Shown: positions 1 through 9,712, counted from the stretch's first letter. The stretch: DNA of 62,975 nucleotides from Rhodoferax sp. (GCF_010365055.1 NZ_JAAFHA010000011.1:1-62975); one strand, 5' to 3'. A program made the numbers and translations. Notes: generated by a model not told the origin, from the sequence alone.

Positions 1-73
1 CTGCAATAGAGAGCATTTCTGCGCCGGTCACGACCCCTTGCCCCCCACGTCCGTGAATTCGTACCTGAAACAT
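1..73 (-). CDS. 2-oxoacid:acceptor oxidoreductase gamma subunit, N-terminus only (runs off left edge)
   Basis: Reading leftward from an ATG at 73, the first 24 codons give MFQVRIHGRGGQGVVTGAEM and continue off the window. The RIHGRGGQGVVT stretch is the hallmark N-terminal glycine-rich motif of the gamma subunit of pyruvate/2-oxoacid ferredoxin (or flavodoxin) oxidoreductases, which decarboxylate a 2-oxoacid to acyl-CoA while reducing ferredoxin. A GAAAGG Shine-Dalgarno sits 6 nt upstream of the ATG. The remaining subunits would lie outside the window. The family is clear, but the substrate (pyruvate, 2-oxoglutarate, indolepyruvate) cannot be told from so little sequence. Confidence 0.75.
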   Translation of the reverse strand, partial: MFQVRIHGRGGQGVVTGAEMLSIA

Positions 74-154
74 CGTTGGCCTTTCAAATTGCGGCAATGC
101 AAAAGAGCGACTTTGCGGTCTGCATTATTCCGTCTGGCGAAATTTTGCACCACG

Positions 155-183
155 ATATAAATTATCAGTTTGTCCTGGATCAA
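155..183 (-). promoter_or_regulatory. possible sigma-70 promoter for the gamma-subunit gene
   Basis: On the minus strand TTGATC (183-178) and TTATAT (160-155) are separated by 17 nt, about 80 nt upstream of the ATG at 73. The fit is by eye only and both hexamers are imperfect. The rest of 74-336 shows no convincing gene. Confidence 0.3.
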
Positions 184-336
184 TATCCACGAAGACGCAA
201 AAGGCGGATTGCTGGAGCTGCAGCACGTTCCCAATTGACTCAATGCGCACCTTTTTATCTTGCCTGTCGCTTTCGCTACCCCAGCAGTTTGAGCGCCAGG
301 CTAGCATCGGCGACTTTTATCATTGCGGAGTTTTCC

Positions 337-1389
337 ATGTCAACGTCCACACTATTGCCAGCGCTGAGCAACCATCAGATTCGTCTGGCCGCGCGCCCCG
401 TCGGCCTGCCGACCCGCGCCAACTGGGAAAGCACCACCGAAGCGGTGGCGCAGCCGGTCGAGGGCGGCGTGCTGCTCAAAACACTGGCGCTCTCGCTCGA
501 CCCCGCGATGCGCGGCTGGATGAACGAAGGCAAAAGCTATATCCCGCCCGTGGCCCTTGGTGAGGTGATGCGCGCCGGTGGCGTGGGTAAAGTGATCTCG
601 TCCAACAACCCAGAATTCGCAGTCGGTGATTACGTGTCCGCCGGCTTCGGCGTGCAGGAGTACCTGACGCTGGGCCCAGCGGACTTCAAACGCAGCGGCC
701 TGGTCAAGATTGACTTGGGCATGGGCACGCTGACACAGTGGCTAAACGTGCTGGGCATGCCAGGCATGACGGGTTACTTTGGCCTGATGGATGTCGGCCA
801 GCCCAAGGCGGGCGAAACCGTCGTGGTCTCCGGCGCGGCCGGTGCGGTCGGTCAGACGGTCGGCCAGATGGCGAAGATCAAGGGCTGCCGCGTGGTCGGC
901 ATCGCTGGCGGTCCCGCCAAAAGCGACTGGGTCGTCAAGGAGTTGGGTTTTGATGCCTGTATCGACTACAAGGCGGGCCCGGGTGCTGTCAAGGACGGTT
1001 TGAAGCAGCATTGCCCAACGGGCGTCGATATCTACTTTGACAACGTCGGTGGCGAGATTCTGGACACCGTGCTGACCCGCATCAACCGCGGCGCCCGCAT
1101 CATCATCTGCGGTGCCATCAGCCAGTACAACAACACAACGGCTGTGCAAGGTCCCAAAAACTACCTGAGCCTGCTGGTGAACCGCGCCCGCATGGAAGGC
1201 ATTGTGGTGTTTGACTATGCCGACCGCTACCCTCTGGCGGTGGCCGAGATGGCGGGCTACCTCAAGGACGGGCGCATGAAGAGCAAGGAAGACGTCGTCA
1301 AGGGACTCGATGCCTTTCCTGACGCCCTCAACAAGCTCTTCAGTGGCGAGAATTTTGGCAAGCTGGTGCTGCAAGTCGCTCAAGACTAA
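337..1389 (+). CDS. NADP-dependent oxidoreductase, medium-chain (zinc-free) MDR family
   Basis: A 350-residue protein of the YncB/CurA/leukotriene B4 dehydrogenase-like class, which reduces activated double bonds of enones or 2-alkenals with NADPH in the cytoplasm. The N-terminal GroES-like half carries SLDPAMRGWM. The Rossmann half has SGAAGAVGQTVGQ near residue 165 and the IICGAISQYN segment typical of this family. The frame is open upstream to 76, but ATG 337 begins the conserved domain; earlier codons do not resemble the family. No zinc-binding cysteine cluster is visible. It appears monocistronic, followed by a REP-like hairpin. Family assignment is firm; the physiological substrate is unknown. 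Confidence 0.85.
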   Translation: MSTSTLLPALSNHQIRLAARPVGLPTRANWESTTEAVAQPVEGGVLLKTLALSLDPAMRGWMNEGKSYIPPVALGEVMRAGGVGKVISSNNPEFAVGDYVSAGFGVQEYLTLGPADFKRSGLVKIDLGMGTLTQWLNVLGMPGMTGYFGLMDVGQPKAGETVVVSGAAGAVGQTVGQMAKIKGCRVVGIAGGPAKSDWVVKELGFDACIDYKAGPGAVKDGLKQHCPTGVDIYFDNVGGEILDTVLTRINRGARIIICGAISQYNNTTAVQGPKNYLSLLVNRARMEGIVVFDYADRYPLAVAEMAGYLKDGRMKSKEDVVKGLDAFPDALNKLFSGENFGKLVLQVAQD

Positions 1390-1397
1390 CGTGCAAT

Positions 1398-1452
1398 ACC
1401 GTTCGTGGTGAGCTTGTCGAAACACCCCTTCGACAGGCTCAGGGCGAACGGT
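1398..1452. repeat. REP-like imperfect palindrome, copy 1
   Basis: The arms read ACCGTTCGTGGTGAGCTTG and, complementary to them, CAGGCTCAGGGCGAACGGT, with TCGAA/TTCGA pairs closing a loop of about 7 nt. Four mismatches lie in a 24-bp stem. It lies between two convergent genes. A second copy with the same GTTCGCCCTGAGC arm is at 37117-37167. Elements of this type are common extragenic repeats in proteobacteria. Confidence 0.75.
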
Positions 1453-1515
1453 TTCATCACTCAGGGCGGTCGCCGAGGCATGACAGTTAGCTTGGATTTT
1501 CGCTACGCTTTATAT

Positions 1516-1543
1516 AGCGTATAGCGCTTATTCCACCTGGGCT
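1516..1543 (+). repeat. short dispersed repeat, copy A (28-nt core)
   Basis: Core begins AGCG and ends GGGCT, followed by AGAGGCTGATTTT; 20 of 28 positions match copy I at 61653-61680, with the shared string GCGCTTATTCCA/ACGCTTATTCCA. It is intergenic, between the oxidoreductase and the convergent serine hydrolase. This is the first of eleven copies in the window. Confidence 0.6.
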
Positions 1544-1581
1544 AGAGGCTGATTTTCTATAAATTTTAAGAAATAACTGGC

Positions 1582-2796
1582 TCAATCGATCAGCGTCGCA
1601 TAGACCAGATCGCGGAATAGCATGCGGTAGTACTCCCGCTGGTTCGGCGCCTGCAGCATCAGAATGGCAAACAGGTCTTCGGCCGGGTCCACAAAGAACG
1701 TGGTCCCCGCCATGCCGCCCCAGAAATAGCTGCCGACCGAACCCGGAACTGTCGCAATACCCACCTCTTTTCGCACCGCAACACCCAGCCCGAAGCCATG
1801 GCCGGGTGGCAAGAGCGCGCGCGACGCACCGCGGTTCACCGGAATATCGCCCAGATGGTCTGCGGTCATGAAATCAACAGTCCTGGGACCCAACAGGCGC
1901 ACGCCGTCGAGTTCTCCCTTGTTCAGCATGAACTGCAGGAAGCGCGCGAAATCCAATGCGGTCGAGGCCAGGCCGCCCCCACCGGACTCCATCGCAGCCT
2001 GCTCGCGCACATCGATCAAACGCATCTGTACCCCGCCTTCGGGATCGCTGGCAAAGGGTTCCGCAATGCGCGCGTGCTGTTCGGGTGGCACGAAGAAACC
2101 CGTGTCGATCATGCCCAGCGGCTTGAAGATGTGCTCGTGCAAGTAGGCGCCCAGCGTCTGGCCGCTGACCACTTCCAGCACGCGCCCCAGCACATCGGTG
2201 GCGCGGCCATATTCCCACATCGTGCCGGGCTCGAACATCAGAGGCAGGGTGGCGAGCTGGTGCGAAAACTCGGCATTGCTGCGCTCGCGCGAGCCAATTC
2301 TGAGTTGCGCATACTGCCGTTGGACCGATGCATTGCCCATGAATTCATAGGTCAGGCCCGCCGTGTGGCGCATCAGGTCCTGCAGCGTGGCCGCTTGTCG
2401 CACCGCCTGCAACTGCACGGCGCCGTCAACCAGACTGGCTACTTTTTGCGTGGCGTATTCGGGCAGGTATTTGGCCACCGGATCATTAAGCAGCAGTTTC
2501 CCCTGTTCCATCAACATCATCGCCGCCACCGAGACGATCGGCTTGGTCATGGAGTAGATGCGAAAAATGGCATCCGGCGTCATGGGGGACTGGGCGGCCG
2601 GGTCCAGCGCGCCAACACTCTCAAACAGGGCCAGCTTGCTGCGGCGGGCAATCAGCACGACAGCGCCCGGCAGGCGTTGACGATCGACCTCGGCCTGCAG
2701 CACCGCCATCAGCCGGGCGCTGCGTTGGGGGCACAAGCCGACTTGATCGGGCGACACATGGGGCCAGGTCTTGCCCGGCATAGAGTTCTTAAACAC
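1582..2796 (-). CDS. serine hydrolase of the beta-lactamase class C / esterase family VIII fold
   Basis: A 404-residue protein with the penicillin-binding-protein-like fold. The nucleophile motif SMTK (in IYSMTKPIVS, about residue 82) matches SxxK, and the WEYGRATDVLG segment takes the place of the usual YxN region. Members hydrolyse esters or beta-lactams or act on peptides; the true substrate here is unknown. No signal peptide is obvious, suggesting a cytoplasmic esterase-type enzyme. The frame is open to 2829 (TTG), but a GTG at 2796 has a GGAG Shine-Dalgarno 6-7 nt upstream and is the better start. It ends close to the convergent oxidoreductase and lies 57 nt downstream of the ion-channel gene on the same strand. 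Confidence 0.8.
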   Translation of the reverse strand: MFKNSMPGKTWPHVSPDQVGLCPQRSARLMAVLQAEVDRQRLPGAVVLIARRSKLALFESVGALDPAAQSPMTPDAIFRIYSMTKPIVSVAAMMLMEQGKLLLNDPVAKYLPEYATQKVASLVDGAVQLQAVRQAATLQDLMRHTAGLTYEFMGNASVQRQYAQLRIGSRERSNAEFSHQLATLPLMFEPGTMWEYGRATDVLGRVLEVVSGQTLGAYLHEHIFKPLGMIDTGFFVPPEQHARIAEPFASDPEGGVQMRLIDVREQAAMESGGGGLASTALDFARFLQFMLNKGELDGVRLLGPRTVDFMTADHLGDIPVNRGASRALLPPGHGFGLGVAVRKEVGIATVPGSVGSYFWGGMAGTTFFVDPAEDLFAILMLQAPNQREYYRMLFRDLVYATLID

Positions 2797-2853
2797 ATTG
2801 ATCTCCAAAAAAGAGTCCGACAGAGCCAAGCACCAGGGTCAGTGTTGGTACTT

Positions 2854-3738
2854 CTAGCCGTCCAGGCGCCCTTCGGCGCTGGCGTCACGCAGGTAGCTGG
2901 GCAATTGAGCGCCGCAATGAAAACAGAAACTGGCTTGCGCCAGATGGCCTTCGGTCAGACATTCGTGGCAGGTGCGCGTGGTGGGTGTCGTGGTAATGCG
3001 CCGTGCCGTCATCTCTGCGGTCACGATGCCGGTCGGCACCGCCAGCGTGCCCCAACCCAATAGCATCATGGCCGATGAGATCAGGCGACCCAGGTCGGTC
3101 TTGGGCGTGATGTCGCCAAAACCGACAGTCGTCATCGTGGTGATGGCCCAGTACACCGAGGTCGGAATGTTGGTGAAGCCGTTGCCGGGGCCTTCGACGA
3201 CATACATCAGGGTGCCCATGACCAGGACGATCATCAGGACCGCTGACAAGAAAACCAGAATCTTGCGCCGGCTGGCGCTCAAGGCGTGGCCCAACGACTG
3301 GTATTCAACCACGTAGGCGGTCAACTTGAAGACCCGAAACACACGCAGCAGACGCAGCACCCGCACGTCGATCAGGGCTTGAACCTCGGGCACCAGCAAA
3401 GCCACATAGGTGGGCAACAGGGCCAACAGGTCAATCACGCCGTAGAAACTGAAGACGTATCGCCAAGGGTGGCGTACACACGCCAATCGGGCCGCGTACT
3501 CAATGGTGAAAGCAAGCGTGAACAGCCACTCCAGCCAGAAGAAGAACAAGTGCTGTTTCAAGTCCGCGCTCTGCACGCTTTCCACCACGACCACCAGGAC
3601 GCTCATCAGAATGAGCGCGATCAGCCATTGGTCGAACAAGCGCCCGGCGCGCGTATCGGCCTCAAAGATGATGGTGTACAGCCGCAAGCGCCAGCCGGTC
3701 AGCGGCTTGCCAAGATTGTTCTCAGTTGCGTCGGTCAT
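2854..3738 (-). CDS. voltage-gated potassium-channel-like ion transporter with C-terminal zinc ribbon
   Basis: A 294-residue inner-membrane protein with six predicted membrane segments, a charged S4-like helix (VRVLRLLRVFRVFKLT, about 126-141) and a pore loop with TMTTVGFGDITP, whose GFGD is a K+-selectivity-filter variant. After the last helix a cytosolic tail carries CHEC...CFHC, a four-cysteine zinc ribbon seen in a group of proteobacterial ion transporters. ATG 3738 is the only good start. It probably conducts K+ in response to voltage or ligand. The gene stands alone or is co-transcribed with the serine hydrolase behind it. Confidence 0.85.
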   Translation of the reverse strand: MTDATENNLGKPLTGWRLRLYTIIFEADTRAGRLFDQWLIALILMSVLVVVVESVQSADLKQHLFFFWLEWLFTLAFTIEYAARLACVRHPWRYVFSFYGVIDLLALLPTYVALLVPEVQALIDVRVLRLLRVFRVFKLTAYVVEYQSLGHALSASRRKILVFLSAVLMIVLVMGTLMYVVEGPGNGFTNIPTSVYWAITTMTTVGFGDITPKTDLGRLISSAMMLLGWGTLAVPTGIVTAEMTARRITTTPTTRTCHECLTEGHLAQASFCFHCGAQLPSYLRDASAEGRLDG

Positions 3739-3801
3739 GGTGCGATAGTGGCCCTGAATGCAGATGGTTCGAGTGGAAATGCGAGGCCTGATTGAGTGAA
3801 A

Positions 3802-4623
3802 TCAATAGTCCAGCCGCTCGGGCCGGATCTCTTGCAGGATCGTGGTTGATATTTCTTCGATCGATTTGGTGGTGGTTGACAACCAGCGGATACCCGTTCG
3901 GCGCATCATGGCTTCAGCTTCACTCACCTCCATGCGGCAGTTTTCCAGCGATGCGTATTTGGAATTCGGCCGGCGCTCGTTGCGTATCTCGCTCAGACGT
4001 TCGGGCTGGATCGTCAGACCAAAAAGTTTGCTTTTATGCGGTTTGAGGGCAGGGGGCAACTGTTGGCGTTCAAAGTCTTCGGGGATCAGGGGGTAATTGG
4101 AGGCCTTCAGACCGTATTGCATCGCAAGGTAGAGAGAGGTGGGCGTCTTTCCGCTGCGGCTGACACCGACCAAAATGATATCGGACTGTTCCAGATCGGT
4201 GTTGGATTGCCCGTCGTCGTGGGCCAGCGAGAAGTTAATGGCCTCGATGCGCGATTGGTAGGCCAGGCTTTTGCTGGCATCGCTGAAGCGGCCAATGCGG
4301 TGGCTGGACTTGAGATTGAGTTCGGATTCAAGCGGATGTACAAAGGTGCTAAACATGTCGAGCAGCATGCCCTGGCAGTTGTCGGTAATGACTTTGAGGA
4401 CCTCTGCATTGACAAGCGTCGTGAAAACAATCGGTTTGCTGCCGTCCACGATGCGGGCATGGTTGATTTCCCGGGCTGCTTGATGCGCCTTGTCAACGGA
4501 GTCGGTAAATGGCAGTCTGACATGACGAAATTTGGCATCAAACTGGGCCAGGATGGCGTTACCAAAAGTTTCTGCGGTGATGCCGGTGCCATCGGATATG
4601 AAAAATACAGTGCGTTGAGACAT
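3802..4623 (-). CDS. ppsR: phosphoenolpyruvate synthase regulatory protein (bifunctional kinase/pyrophosphorylase)
   Basis: A 273-residue DUF299 protein. It inactivates PEP synthase by ADP-dependent phosphorylation of an active-site threonine and reactivates it by Pi-dependent removal, switching gluconeogenic flux. The start [20 protein letters not shown] is the family N-terminus, so ATG 4623 is preferred over the upstream ATG at 4689. The P-loop-like [15 protein letters not shown] motif binds the nucleotide, and the C-terminal [16 protein letters not shown] stretch is conserved. It is transcribed divergently from its target ppsA, the usual arrangement, and the two share the 220-nt intergenic region. 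Length matches the family. Confidence 0.93.
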   Translation of the reverse strand: MSQRTVFFISDGTGITAETFGNAILAQFDAKFRHVRLPFTDSVDKAHQAAREINHARIVDGSKPIVFTTLVNAEVLKVITDNCQGMLLDMFSTFVHPLESELNLKSSHRIGRFSDASKSLAYQSRIEAINFSLAHDDGQSNTDLEQSDIILVGVSRSGKTPTSLYLAMQYGLKASNYPLIPEDFERQQLPPALKPHKSKLFGLTIQPERLSEIRNERRPNSKYASLENCRMEVSEAEAMMRRTGIRWLSTTTKSIEEISTTILQEIRPERLDY

Positions 4624-4843
4624 GATGTTCGGGGATTGAGTTGTCTTGGAGCATTGTGCACGGGCAAGCTGCATCTTGGGCCGAGTCACCGCCTACAATG
4701 CCAAAAATTCAACCCAATTCTTCCATGCGCTGCATTGACCGATTAGAACAACGACAAAGTCAAGCTGTTGCCATGAGCATGGCCCGCGCACCAGAGCGCC
4801 TGGGCTTGTGCATTGATCCGTTTTTAACTTCTGGAGCTTTCCC

Positions 4844-7237
4844 ATGTCTGCACTTTTCACTCCGACCGCCCTGGTCGTTCCGTTTGAGAACCTGAGAATG
4901 ACCGACGTCGAATCGGTTGGCGGCAAAAACGCCAGTCTCGGCGAAATGATTTCAAATTTACCAACCGGCGTCAAAGTGCCCACCGGCTTTGCCACGACCG
5001 CCCATGCTTTTCGCGATTTTCTCGCTTACGAGGATCTCAGTGGCCGGATCAATGCCCGCTTGAGTGCCCTGGATACGGAAGACGTGCGGGCGCTGGCCCA
5101 AGTGGGTGCCGAGATTCGCGCCATGGTGGAAGCGCAGCCCTTTCCGGCGGATCTGGAACAGGCCATTCGCGATGCATTTGTCACGCTCACTTCCGGCAAT
5201 CCGCAAGCCACCTTCGCGGTGCGTTCCTCTGCCACGGCCGAAGATCTGCCGGATGCCTCCTTTGCCGGCCAGCAGGAAACATTTTTGAATGTCATTGGCA
5301 TCGAAGAAATCCTGCACAAAATCAAGGAAGTTTTCGCTTCTTTGTACAACGACCGTGCCATCAGTTACCGCGTGCACAAGGGATTTGCCCACGAGCACGT
5401 CGCCTTGAGCGCAGGCATTCAGCGCATGGTGCGCTCGGACTTGGGCGCAGCGGGCGTCATGTTTACCATTGACACCGAGTCCGGTTTTCAGGATGTGGTG
5501 TTCATCACCTCCAGCTACGGGCTGGGCGAGACCGTGGTGCAGGGCGCCGTCAATCCGGATGAGTTCTATGTGCACAAGCCGATGCTCAAGGCCGGCAAGC
5601 GCGCTGTGATCCGTCGCAGTCTGGGCTCCAAATTGATCCAGATGCAGTTCACAACTGCCGAGGAAAAGGCCAGCGGGGGCAAGCTGGTCAAAACCACGGA
5701 TGTGCCCACTGAAATGCGCAACCGTTATTCGTTGACCGAGGCCGATGTTGAAAAGCTGGCTGCGTACGCGTTGGTGATTGAGGAACACTATGGCCGCCCC
5801 ATGGACATTGAATGGGGAAAGGATGGCCAGGACGGTGAACTTTACATTTTGCAGGCGCGGCCGGAGACAGTCAAAAGTCAGGCCGCAGGCAAGGCCGAGT
5901 ACCGATACAAGCTCAAGGGCAAGAGTGCCGTGATCGTCGAAGGACGGGCCATTGGCCAGAAGATCGGCACAGGCCCGGTGCGCATCGTGCACAACCTCCA
6001 CGAGATGGACAAGGTGCAGGCTGGCGATATTCTGGTGACAGACATGACCGATCCCAACTGGGAGCCGGTGATGAAGCGGGCCTCGGCGATTGTGACCAAT
6101 CGGGGTGGGCGTACTTGTCATGCAGCCATCATCGCGCGCGAGCTGGGTATCCCGGCGGTGGTGGGGTGCGGCAATGCGACCGAAGTGCTCAAGGACGGCA
6201 TGCTGGTGACGGTCAGTTGCGCCGAGGGTGACACCGGTTTTATTTACGATGGCTTGCTCGAAACCGAGGTATCAGAAGTTCAGCGCGGCGAAATGCCCAA
6301 GATTGCCGTCAAGATCATGATGAATGTCGGCAACCCGCAATTGGCGTTTGACTTTTGCCAGTTGCCCAATGAAGGTGTCGGTTTGGCGCGCCTTGAGTTC
6401 ATCATCAACAACAACATCGGTGTGCATCCCAAGGCGATTCTGGACTACCCCAACATTGACGCGGATCTAAAAAAGGCGGTCGAATCTGTCGCCAGAGGTC
6501 ATGCCTCGCCACGCGCCTTTTATGTGGACCGGGTCGCCGAAGGAGTTGCGACCATCGGTGCCGCGTTCTGGCCCAAGCCCGTCATCGTGCGTCTGTCTGA
6601 TTTCAAGAGCAATGAGTACCGAAAACTGATCGGTGGCAGCCGTTACGAACCCGAAGAAGAGAACCCGATGCTGGGTTTTCGTGGTGCCGTGCGTTATGTC
6701 AGCGCCGATTTCGGTGAGGCCTTCGCCATGGAATGCGAGGCGATCAAAAGGGTTCGCCAGGAGATGGGGCTGAGCAACATTCAGGTCATGGTGCCTTTTG
6801 TTCGCACGTTGGGTCAAGCCAAAAAAGTAACTGAATTATTGGCCGCGCATGGACTCAAGCGCGGTGAAGACGGTCTGAAAATCATCATGATGTGCGAGAT
6901 TCCCAGCAACGCCATCTTGGCCAGCCAGTTTCTTGAATACTTTGATGGCTTCTCGATTGGCTCAAATGATCTGACCCAGTTGACTCTAGGGCTGGATCGT
7001 GACTCCGGTCTGGAGCTGCTGGCAGCTGACTTTGATGAACGCGACCCGGCTGTTACGGCTCTCATCAGCCAGGCTATCAGTGCCTGCAAGGCGCAGGGCA
7101 AGTACATTGGTATTTGTGGTCAGGGGCCCAGTGACCACCCTGACTTTGCCGAGTGGCTGGCCAAGGAAGGCATTTCGTCGATTTCCCTGAACCCGGACTC
7201 GGTGATCGCGACCTGGCAGAGGCTGGCCGAGCAATAG
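4844..7237 (+). CDS. ppsA: phosphoenolpyruvate synthase (pyruvate, water dikinase)
   Basis: A 797-residue cytoplasmic enzyme converting pyruvate, ATP and water to PEP, AMP and Pi for gluconeogenesis. The N-terminal ATP-grasp domain contains [11 protein letters not shown] and [20 protein letters not shown]. The swivelling phosphohistidine domain contains [17 protein letters not shown] (catalytic His), and the C-terminal PEP/pyruvate TIM barrel has [17 protein letters not shown] and GICGQGPSD. The regulatory threonine adjoining the phospho-His (GRTCHA) is the site PpsR would modify. ATG 4844 has GGAG eight nt upstream. Length is normal. Divergent from ppsR; a transporter gene follows after 45 nt. 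Confidence 0.96.
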   Translation: MSALFTPTALVVPFENLRMTDVESVGGKNASLGEMISNLPTGVKVPTGFATTAHAFRDFLAYEDLSGRINARLSALDTEDVRALAQVGAEIRAMVEAQPFPADLEQAIRDAFVTLTSGNPQATFAVRSSATAEDLPDASFAGQQETFLNVIGIEEILHKIKEVFASLYNDRAISYRVHKGFAHEHVALSAGIQRMVRSDLGAAGVMFTIDTESGFQDVVFITSSYGLGETVVQGAVNPDEFYVHKPMLKAGKRAVIRRSLGSKLIQMQFTTAEEKASGGKLVKTTDVPTEMRNRYSLTEADVEKLAAYALVIEEHYGRPMDIEWGKDGQDGELYILQARPETVKSQAAGKAEYRYKLKGKSAVIVEGRAIGQKIGTGPVRIVHNLHEMDKVQAGDILVTDMTDPNWEPVMKRASAIVTNRGGRTCHAAIIARELGIPAVVGCGNATEVLKDGMLVTVSCAEGDTGFIYDGLLETEVSEVQRGEMPKIAVKIMMNVGNPQLAFDFCQLPNEGVGLARLEFIINNNIGVHPKAILDYPNIDADLKKAVESVARGHASPRAFYVDRVAEGVATIGAAFWPKPVIVRLSDFKSNEYRKLIGGSRYEPEEENPMLGFRGAVRYVSADFGEAFAMECEAIKRVRQEMGLSNIQVMVPFVRTLGQAKKVTELLAAHGLKRGEDGLKIIMMCEIPSNAILASQFLEYFDGFSIGSNDLTQLTLGLDRDSGLELLAADFDERDPAVTALISQAISACKAQGKYIGICGQGPSDHPDFAEWLAKEGISSISLNPDSVIATWQRLAEQ

Positions 7238-7282
7238 CAAACCCCTATGGCCTGAGACTTCCCGGGCTGTCATGATGCAGCG

Positions 7283-9592
7283 ATGTTGAATCCAGCGGTG
7301 GAGGTGGGCGAATTCACGGCGGTGGCAGGCGGTTTTCGCTTGCATGGCTGGCTTCTTGCCATCTGGTTTGCCGCGTCATTCGGCGTGGTGTTCTTCGCGC
7401 ACGACCTGCAGGTAATCGTCGCTGGCTGGCCCTTGGGCTACTGGTTCGCGGCACAAGGCAGCGTGTTCGTCTTTATCGCCATCGTGGCGGTGTTCGCTTG
7501 GGTGGCGAATCGCCGCGACGGAGAAATTGCGACGGTCGATGTCGCATATGCCGCCTACAAGCGCCGACTGCATCGACGATTTGCCACTTACGTTGCCTGC
7601 TTGCTGTTGTTCCTGCTGGCTCTGGCCGTCGCCGAGAGGCTGGGGCTCAAGAAAATGTGGGTGGGCTCCATCTTCCTGTTCGCCACGGTCGCCTTGTACG
7701 CGGTGATTGGGATTTACGGGCGTACCTCGGATGCATCGCAGTACTACGTTGCCGGACGCAGCATCCCGGCTGTTTATAACGGCATGGCGGTTGCCGCCGA
7801 CTGGATGAGTGCGGCCTCGTTCATCAGCATGGCTGGCGGGCTCTACCTGCAGGGATTTTCGGGGACGCAGACGCAGCCTGGAGGTCTGGTTTATGTGCTG
7901 GGCTGGACGGGGGGGTTCTGTCTCGTGGCGCTGCTGGTTGCTCCTTACTTGAGAAGACTGGGCCTGTACACCATTCCCGATTTCTTTGGAGCCCGTTTTG
8001 GAGGCCGCTGGCCGCGCATGATTGCGGCGTTTGCAGCGGTACTGTGTTCATTTACCTATGTGGTGGCCCAAATTTATGGCGTGGGTTTGATTACGTCGCG
8101 ACTGACCGGCGTGCAGTTTGAGATTGGTATTTTGTTGGGTTTAGGCGGGGTTCTGGTGTGCTCGTTTTTGGGTGGCATGCGGGCGGTGACCTGGACACAG
8201 GTGACCCAGTATGTTGTACTGATTCTGGCTTTTTTGATTCCGGTCTCATGGCTTGCTTACAAACAACTGGGCAATCCCGTGGCGCCGTTTGTTTACGGTC
8301 AGCAATTGAAGAAGATTACCGAATTGGAGCGTCAACTCGTCAATTCGCCGGCCGAGTTGCAGGTAATTCATGAATTCGCCCGGCGGGCCCAAGACTATGA
8401 GCGCAAGCTCAAAAGCGTGGAGGCCTCGCTTGAAAGTGAACGAAATGCGATAAAAAAAAGAATTCGTTTCTTGAATGAACATCAGGTTGATGAGTCGATG
8501 GTCGTTGCAGCAAGGCGAGAGCTGGCTGCGCTGCCGAAGGACGCGGTCAGCGCGCGCGAGCGCTGGACGCACGCGATGCAGGAGAACCTGGAGCGAGCGC
8601 AACCCCTGGGTGGCATGCCGGCGCACGCCAAGCCGTTTGCAGGTGATCCGCAGGGAAGCGCCGATGACCAGAAAGCGTTTGATGTGTCCCGGCGCAACTT
8701 TCTGGCACTGATGTTTTGTCTGATGGTGGGGACTGCGGGCTTGCCCCACTTGCTGACCCGCTTCTATACGACCCGCACGGTGGCCGAGGCGCGGACCTCT
8801 GTTGCCTGGTCACTTTTCTTTATCGCGCTGTTGTATTTGTCAGCCCCCGCATTGGCGGTGTTGGTTAAATTTGAAATCATGAGCCAACTGGTCGGGCAGA
8901 ACTTTGATTCGTTGCCCATTTGGATTGCCCAGTGGGCCAAGGTCGACCCAACGCTGGTGTCTGTCAGTGATGTCAATGGCGACCATATTCTCCAATTTGC
9001 CGAACTGAAACTGGGCGCCGATATCGTGATGTTGGCTACGCCCGAGTTGGGTGGCTTGCCTTATGTCGTGTCGGGTCTTGTGGCTGCAGGTGGGCTGGCT
9101 GCTGCGCTCTCGACCGCGGATGGCCTGTTATTGACAATCGGAAATGCGCTGGCACATGATTTTTTCTACCGAAGCGGGAGTAGTCAGTCAGAGGCGGTCA
9201 GAAGGGTGATGTTGTCCAAATTTGCGTTGTTGCTGGTCGCCCTCATCGCCGCTTATGTCGCTGCTCAGCGGCCGGCAGATATTCTTTACCTTGTGTCGGC
9301 TTCTTTTTCTTTGGCGGGAGCGGCCTTTGTGCCGGTGATGGTGTTGGGAATATTCTGGCGCCGCACAACACGCGTGGCCGCCGTCGCCGGGATGATCGCA
9401 GGTCTTGGGCTCACGATTTACTACATGGCCGTGAATGCCGTCGCGCTCAGGCACGCTCTGGGCTTGAGTGGCACCGGTTTGTGGTTCGACATCCAGCCTG
9501 TTTCTGCCGGGGTATTTGGTGTATTGGTGGGATTTGTGGTAACCGTGCTGATCAGTCTTCTGTCTCAACAAGATGCCTCGCCGCCAGGCTGA
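7283..9592 (+). CDS. sodium/solute symporter (VC_2705-type) with the DUF4212 small subunit fused at the N-terminus
   Basis: A 769-residue inner-membrane protein. Residues about 15-75 (LLAIWFAASFGVVFFAHD, GYWFAAQGSVFVFIAIVA) resemble DUF4212, normally a separate two-helix small subunit encoded just before the large symporter. Residues about 130-765 are an SSF-type transporter of the ActP/VC_2705 group (SQYYVAGRSIPAVYNGMA, ADWMSAASFISMAGG, ALSTADGLLLTIGNALAHD). A charged, coiled-coil-like insert of about 120 residues (about 335-460) interrupts the membrane core. The likely substrate is acetate or another short carboxylate, which would suit ppsA upstream, but that is inference. ATG 7283 follows ppsA after 45 nt, so co-transcription is possible. 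Confidence 0.85.
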   Translation: MLNPAVEVGEFTAVAGGFRLHGWLLAIWFAASFGVVFFAHDLQVIVAGWPLGYWFAAQGSVFVFIAIVAVFAWVANRRDGEIATVDVAYAAYKRRLHRRFATYVACLLLFLLALAVAERLGLKKMWVGSIFLFATVALYAVIGIYGRTSDASQYYVAGRSIPAVYNGMAVAADWMSAASFISMAGGLYLQGFSGTQTQPGGLVYVLGWTGGFCLVALLVAPYLRRLGLYTIPDFFGARFGGRWPRMIAAFAAVLCSFTYVVAQIYGVGLITSRLTGVQFEIGILLGLGGVLVCSFLGGMRAVTWTQVTQYVVLILAFLIPVSWLAYKQLGNPVAPFVYGQQLKKITELERQLVNSPAELQVIHEFARRAQDYERKLKSVEASLESERNAIKKRIRFLNEHQVDESMVVAARRELAALPKDAVSARERWTHAMQENLERAQPLGGMPAHAKPFAGDPQGSADDQKAFDVSRRNFLALMFCLMVGTAGLPHLLTRFYTTRTVAEARTSVAWSLFFIALLYLSAPALAVLVKFEIMSQLVGQNFDSLPIWIAQWAKVDPTLVSVSDVNGDHILQFAELKLGADIVMLATPELGGLPYVVSGLVAAGGLAAALSTADGLLLTIGNALAHDFFYRSGSSQSEAVRRVMLSKFALLLVALIAAYVAAQRPADILYLVSASFSLAGAAFVPVMVLGIFWRRTTRVAAVAGMIAGLGLTIYYMAVNAVALRHALGLSGTGLWFDIQPVSAGVFGVLVGFVVTVLISLLSQQDASPPG

Positions 9593-9600
9593 TGGCACTA

Positions 9601-9629
9601 TAGTCGATGGCCTGAGCTTGGCATATAAT
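9601..9629 (+). promoter_or_regulatory. probable promoter of the rpsF operon
   Basis: A perfect TATAAT -10 (9624-9629) lies 84 nt before the rpsF start. The sequence 17 nt upstream (TAGTCG) is a poor -35, so the assignment rests mostly on the -10 and the position ahead of a ribosomal-protein operon. Confidence 0.45.
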
Positions 9630-9645
9630 GTCGGGCTTCGCCTTG

Positions 9646-9679
9646 CCACACCTCAATTAGACGCTGAGGGTGGTTTTTT
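9646..9679 (+). terminator. terminator-like hairpin in the rpsF leader (possible attenuator)
   Basis: CCAC-A-CCTCA (9646-9655) pairs with TGAGG-GTGG (9665-9673) around a 9-nt loop with one bulged A, and is followed at once by six T. It stands between the -10 at 9624 and the rpsF Shine-Dalgarno (AAGGAG, 9702), so it would end transcription inside the operon leader unless relieved. A second small hairpin, GCCC/GGGC (9682-9694), follows. Confidence 0.6.
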
Positions 9680-9712
9680 CTGCCCAATGTGGGCCATCCA
9701 TAAGGAGTATCA

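Noticed and set aside
74..336. Coding extension of the oxidoreductase upstream to 76
   Set aside because: The frame is open, but the translated segment has no family similarity, and the divergent gamma-subunit gene needs its promoter here.
1798..3063. 421-codon open frame opposite the serine hydrolase and channel genes
   Set aside because: Covers two confidently identified genes on the other strand; His/Gln/Arg-rich translation typical of an antisense shadow.
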